DNA from: Paludibacteraceae bacterium
Lineage (GTDB): Bacteria > Bacteroidota > Bacteroidia > Bacteroidales > Paludibacteraceae
DNA: 46,211 bases
NCBI GenBank assembly: GCA_905233415.1
Contig: CAJOEX010000008.1
Coordinates: 1-46,211, forward strand
Direction: 5' to 3'
Both the position numbers and the translations under genes were made by a program. Every line of letters begins with the position of its first letter. Position 1 is the stretch's first letter. The notes under the pieces are model-generated. The model ran no database searches. It was not told where the DNA came from and worked only from the letters and a program-made list of their open reading frames with translations. Shown here one piece after another: positions 44,369-46,211 of this stretch.

Positions 44369-45688
44369 ATGGCATTAGGGAGAAATACTGTTCACAAATT
44401 AGGGAAACGCGTTCGTGAAGCGTATGGAGATGGAACCGGTCATGTGGCAACCGAAGACCTTCAGATGCTGCAGGAGTATCGGCTTGAATACCGCGATACG
44501 ATAGCCAAGGTATTCAAGATATTGTATGAAACAAGCAAACAGGTGGATGCCGGATGCATTGTTACGTACCGTATCAAACGCATCAATTCCATTATTGAAA
44601 AACTGAAACGATTCCCTACAACCGCATTGGACCAGATGATTGATATTGCTGGCTGCCGATGCATTACCCATACTACTGAACAGGTATATGCCATCATAGA
44701 AAGACTGCAACAGAACCCGAAACTCACCATCCAGGAAAAGGACAACAAGGACTATATCAAGAATCCGCAACCGGAAGGCTACCGTTCAGTCCATTTGTTT
44801 GTCAGCCTGAGCGAAGGTGACGGAAAGCAGGTGGAAATACAAATCCGCAATCAGGAGCAGCACAATTGGGCGACTTTGGTGGAGATATCCGATGTCATCA
44901 TTCCCGATGCACGGTTGAAAGAATATAGCGAACCGAAGGACCTGTTGGAGTTTCACCGTATTCTGTCCATCCCCGAAGAGAACCTGACGGAAGAGGAACG
45001 GCGCAAGTATTTTGATGTGCTGGAGAAGTATGACTATATCAATCTGTTGCAGAAAGTATTTCTGCAGAATACATCCATTAGATATCAGTGGCTGAATACT
45101 AAGAGTAGTGCCATTAAGAACTTTTTCCTGATCGAAGCGGGCGTGGATGCCAAAACCAAGATGAATTGCTATCAGACGTTTCAGGAAGCGGAAAATGCCT
45201 ATTTTGAACGTTTCTTGCAGGATACAAACGCCAATATCGTCCTGACTCAGATTCAAAACGTCTCTTTTGAGCAGTTAAGCATGGCCTATTCCAATTATGT
45301 GCTTTCCACGCATAGTTTCACGTCTGACTGCATGAACAGATATCTGAAAGAGATAAAATATGCGCTCAAAAACCAACAATATAGTCTTTATAAGAAAACA
45401 ATCAATTCGTATTTTAACATAGTCGCCCAGCAGATTATACGTATCAATAGCGAACTGAAAACCATAAAGGAAAACAACAATTTCTCGCAACAGTCCCAAA
45501 AGAAAAGGGATTGGATACGGGATTTGAATATCCAGATTTCCACATTGATGACCAAAAAAGAAAGATTGACAAATATTTATCGGGAAACCCTGAGAGGTCA
45601 CACGTTCTTTTATTTTCGTTGTAAATTTTATACGGATAATTTAGCAAAACATTATGATGAAATAGTTAGAAACGCCCAAATCAGTTAA
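44369..45688 (+). CDS. RelA/SpoT-domain nucleotide pyrophosphokinase with unknown C-terminal half
   Basis: A 439-residue protein. Residues about 55-180 form a RelA/SpoT synthetase domain with its key residues: YRIKRINSIIEKLKR (67-81), Asp92 and Arg97 in DIAGCR, Tyr138 and His142 in EGYRSVHLF, and Glu156, Gln158, Arg160 in VEIQIRNQEQHNW. There is no HD hydrolase domain. Residues about 185-439 match nothing I recognise; they are helical and coiled-coil-like, without membrane segments. Small and toxic alarmone synthetases (toxSAS, CapRel) have this domain and act in (p)ppGpp signalling, ATP pyrophosphorylation or tRNA modification during phage defence. The lone location beside a broken defence-type nuclease suggests such a role, but the product and trigger are unknown. 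No antitoxin gene is visible. Confidence 0.8.
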   Translation: MALGRNTVHKLGKRVREAYGDGTGHVATEDLQMLQEYRLEYRDTIAKVFKILYETSKQVDAGCIVTYRIKRINSIIEKLKRFPTTALDQMIDIAGCRCITHTTEQVYAIIERLQQNPKLTIQEKDNKDYIKNPQPEGYRSVHLFVSLSEGDGKQVEIQIRNQEQHNWATLVEISDVIIPDARLKEYSEPKDLLEFHRILSIPEENLTEEERRKYFDVLEKYDYINLLQKVFLQNTSIRYQWLNTKSSAIKNFFLIEAGVDAKTKMNCYQTFQEAENAYFERFLQDTNANIVLTQIQNVSFEQLSMAYSNYVLSTHSFTSDCMNRYLKEIKYALKNQQYSLYKKTINSYFNIVAQQIIRINSELKTIKENNNFSQQSQKKRDWIRDLNIQISTLMTKKERLTNIYRETLRGHTFFYFRCKFYTDNLAKHYDEIVRNAQIS

Positions 45689-45710
45689 GTATAAAACCAA
45701 CAGGCATTAG

Positions 45711-45745
45711 TTTACGACGGTTGCAAAAACTGCAACCGTCGTAAA
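45711..45745 (+). terminator. long perfect hairpin after the RelA/SpoT gene
   Basis: A 15-bp perfect stem, TTTACGACGGTTGCA (45711-45725) and TGCAACCGTCGTAAA (45731-45745), has loop AAAAC. It starts 22 bases after the stop codon. The T tract after it is weak, so termination is likely but not certain. Confidence 0.7.
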
Positions 45746-45750
45746 ATTTG

Positions 45751-45963
45751 AACTATTTCCAAAACGGAAATAGTTGCTTGACAAGGGACAGTTACCGAGA
45801 TTTGCTCGGTAACTCCCGAGGAAATCTCGGTAGTTACACAATTGCACCACGTTGGTTCAGATTTGGACGATTCAAATTGCCACCAATCTGGTGGCGAAAT
45901 TTGGCACCAACTTGGTGCCGTTTTTTTGTTGCGATTTGCTCGCAGCTAACCCTGTGAGCAAAT
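45751..45963. other. cluster of consecutive hairpins with overlapping alternative pairings
   Basis: After the first hairpin come AACTATTTCC/GGAAATAGTT (45751-45775, loop AAAAC), AGTTACCGAG/CTCGGTAACT (45790-45814), CCGAG/CTCGG (45816-45830), GCCACCA/TGGTGGC (45879-45895), GGCACCA/TGGTGCC (45903-45919) and ATTTGCTC/GAGCAAAT (45934-45963). The arm TACCGAGATTT (45793-45803) can instead pair with AAATCTCGGTA (45822-45832), which would break the third and fourth hairpins. No ORF explains this stretch. Confidence 0.75.
45903..45927 (+). terminator. rho-independent terminator inside the hairpin cluster
   Basis: GGCACCA (45903-45909) and TGGTGCC (45913-45919) with a 3-base loop are followed by G and seven T. 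Confidence 0.8.
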
Positions 45964-45982
45964 TGTCTAATCGTCAATCTTT

Positions 45983-46077
45983 CCAACATTCCATCATTCC
46001 AACATTCCATCATTCCCTCATTAATACCTTCCATCATTAAAAATTTCATCATTACAACATTAAATCATTAAAACATT
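45983..46077. repeat. 8-bp alternating tandem repeat upstream of the right-edge promoter
   Basis: About eleven 8-bp units run in near-perfect register: CCAACATT, CCATCATT, CCAACATT, CCATCATT, CCCTCATT, AATACCTT, CCATCATT, a degenerate unit, TCATCATT, ACAACATT, AAATCATT, AAAACATT. ACATT and TCATT endings alternate in much of the array. Confidence 0.85.
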
Positions 46078-46095
46078 AAAAAAAGCGCCGCTTTT

Positions 46096-46127
46096 TTTGC
46101 ATATTTCGATTTTTTGTAGTACCTTTG
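46096..46127 (+). promoter_or_regulatory. promoter for a gene right of the window
   Basis: TTTG (46096-46099, extended TTTGCATATT), 20 bases, TACCTTTG (46120-46127). No start codon that I trust lies in the remaining 84 bases. Confidence 0.85.
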
Positions 46128-46152
46128 CACCATTTTTAAGTCCTTGTCAATT

Positions 46153-46196
46153 CCGACGGTCGCCCGACGGTCACCCGACAGTCGCCCGACGGTCAC
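46153..46196. repeat. 11-bp alternating tandem repeat in the leader at the right edge
   Basis: Four contiguous units, CCGACGGTCGC (46153), CCGACGGTCAC (46164), CCGACAGTCGC (46175) and CCGACGGTCAC (46186), alternate GTCGC and GTCAC. The array lies about 20 bases downstream of the expected transcript start, so it would be in RNA. Confidence 0.88.
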
Positions 46197-46211
46197 GCGA
46201 AAATCAATCGA

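Noticed and set aside
45711..45963. The hairpin cluster as an integron attC array or CRISPR.
   Set aside because: The arms differ in every hairpin, spacing is irregular, and no integrase or cas gene is present.

Overview
The window looks like chromosomal DNA of a Bacteroidales bacterium (phylum Bacteroidota). The evidence is a PorU-PorV-IspF gene order like that of Porphyromonas, a Bacteroidota-type LptD, PCMD-domain surface proteins, secreted proteins sharing a basic C-terminal tail, and promoters of the TTTG-N20-TAnnTTTG type on both strands. The genus cannot be fixed from sequence alone. No rRNA, tRNA, insertion sequence or CRISPR array was seen.

Layout. 1-518: intergenic DNA with divergent promoters, an 11-bp tandem repeat and a doubtful 30-aa ORF. 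519-1580: membrane-anchored AraC-type regulator. 1712-8737: four-gene operon of secreted proteins (Ig-like, BspA-type leucine-rich, beta-helix, triple-repeat), closed by a terminator. 8917-11051: DUF349 protein and FtsE. Minus-strand operon 17530 to 11016: porU, porV, ispF, a small hypothetical gene, aroK, sufE. Minus-strand operon 22872 to 17710: lptD, slyD-type FKBP, der, and an FAH-fold protein lacking its metal ligands. 23651-41609: two paralogous PCMD proteins; the second is a 5,615-residue giant of about 58 cadherin-like beta-sandwich domains with a C-terminal domain resembling a type IX secretion (T9SS) signal. 41743-43092: glutamate dehydrogenase. 43348-45688: a YhcG-type nuclease pseudogene whose catalytic core is deleted, then an intact RelA/SpoT-domain synthetase with an unrecognised C-terminal half. 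45689-46211: non-coding hairpin cluster, 8-bp array, promoter and 11-bp array leading into a gene beyond the window.

How it fits together. LptD builds the outer-membrane LPS layer. PorU and PorV form the T9SS attachment machinery that releases cargo and anchors it to A-LPS. The giant protein is a plausible cargo, and the 1712-8737 proteins may also be exported. The last 3 kb looks like an accessory or defence spot.

The most unusual structure not explained by genes is a set of short tandem repeats in non-coding DNA. They fall mainly into two period classes, 11 bp near promoters and 8 bp often starting at a stop codon. Unit sequence usually differs from locus to locus, but most arrays alternate two variants (A-B-A-B). 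Related repeats also enter coding sequence: a 24-bp unit lengthens the LptD signal peptide by whole octapeptides, and a 7-8-bp unit is translated as the linker of a shared C-terminal tail.
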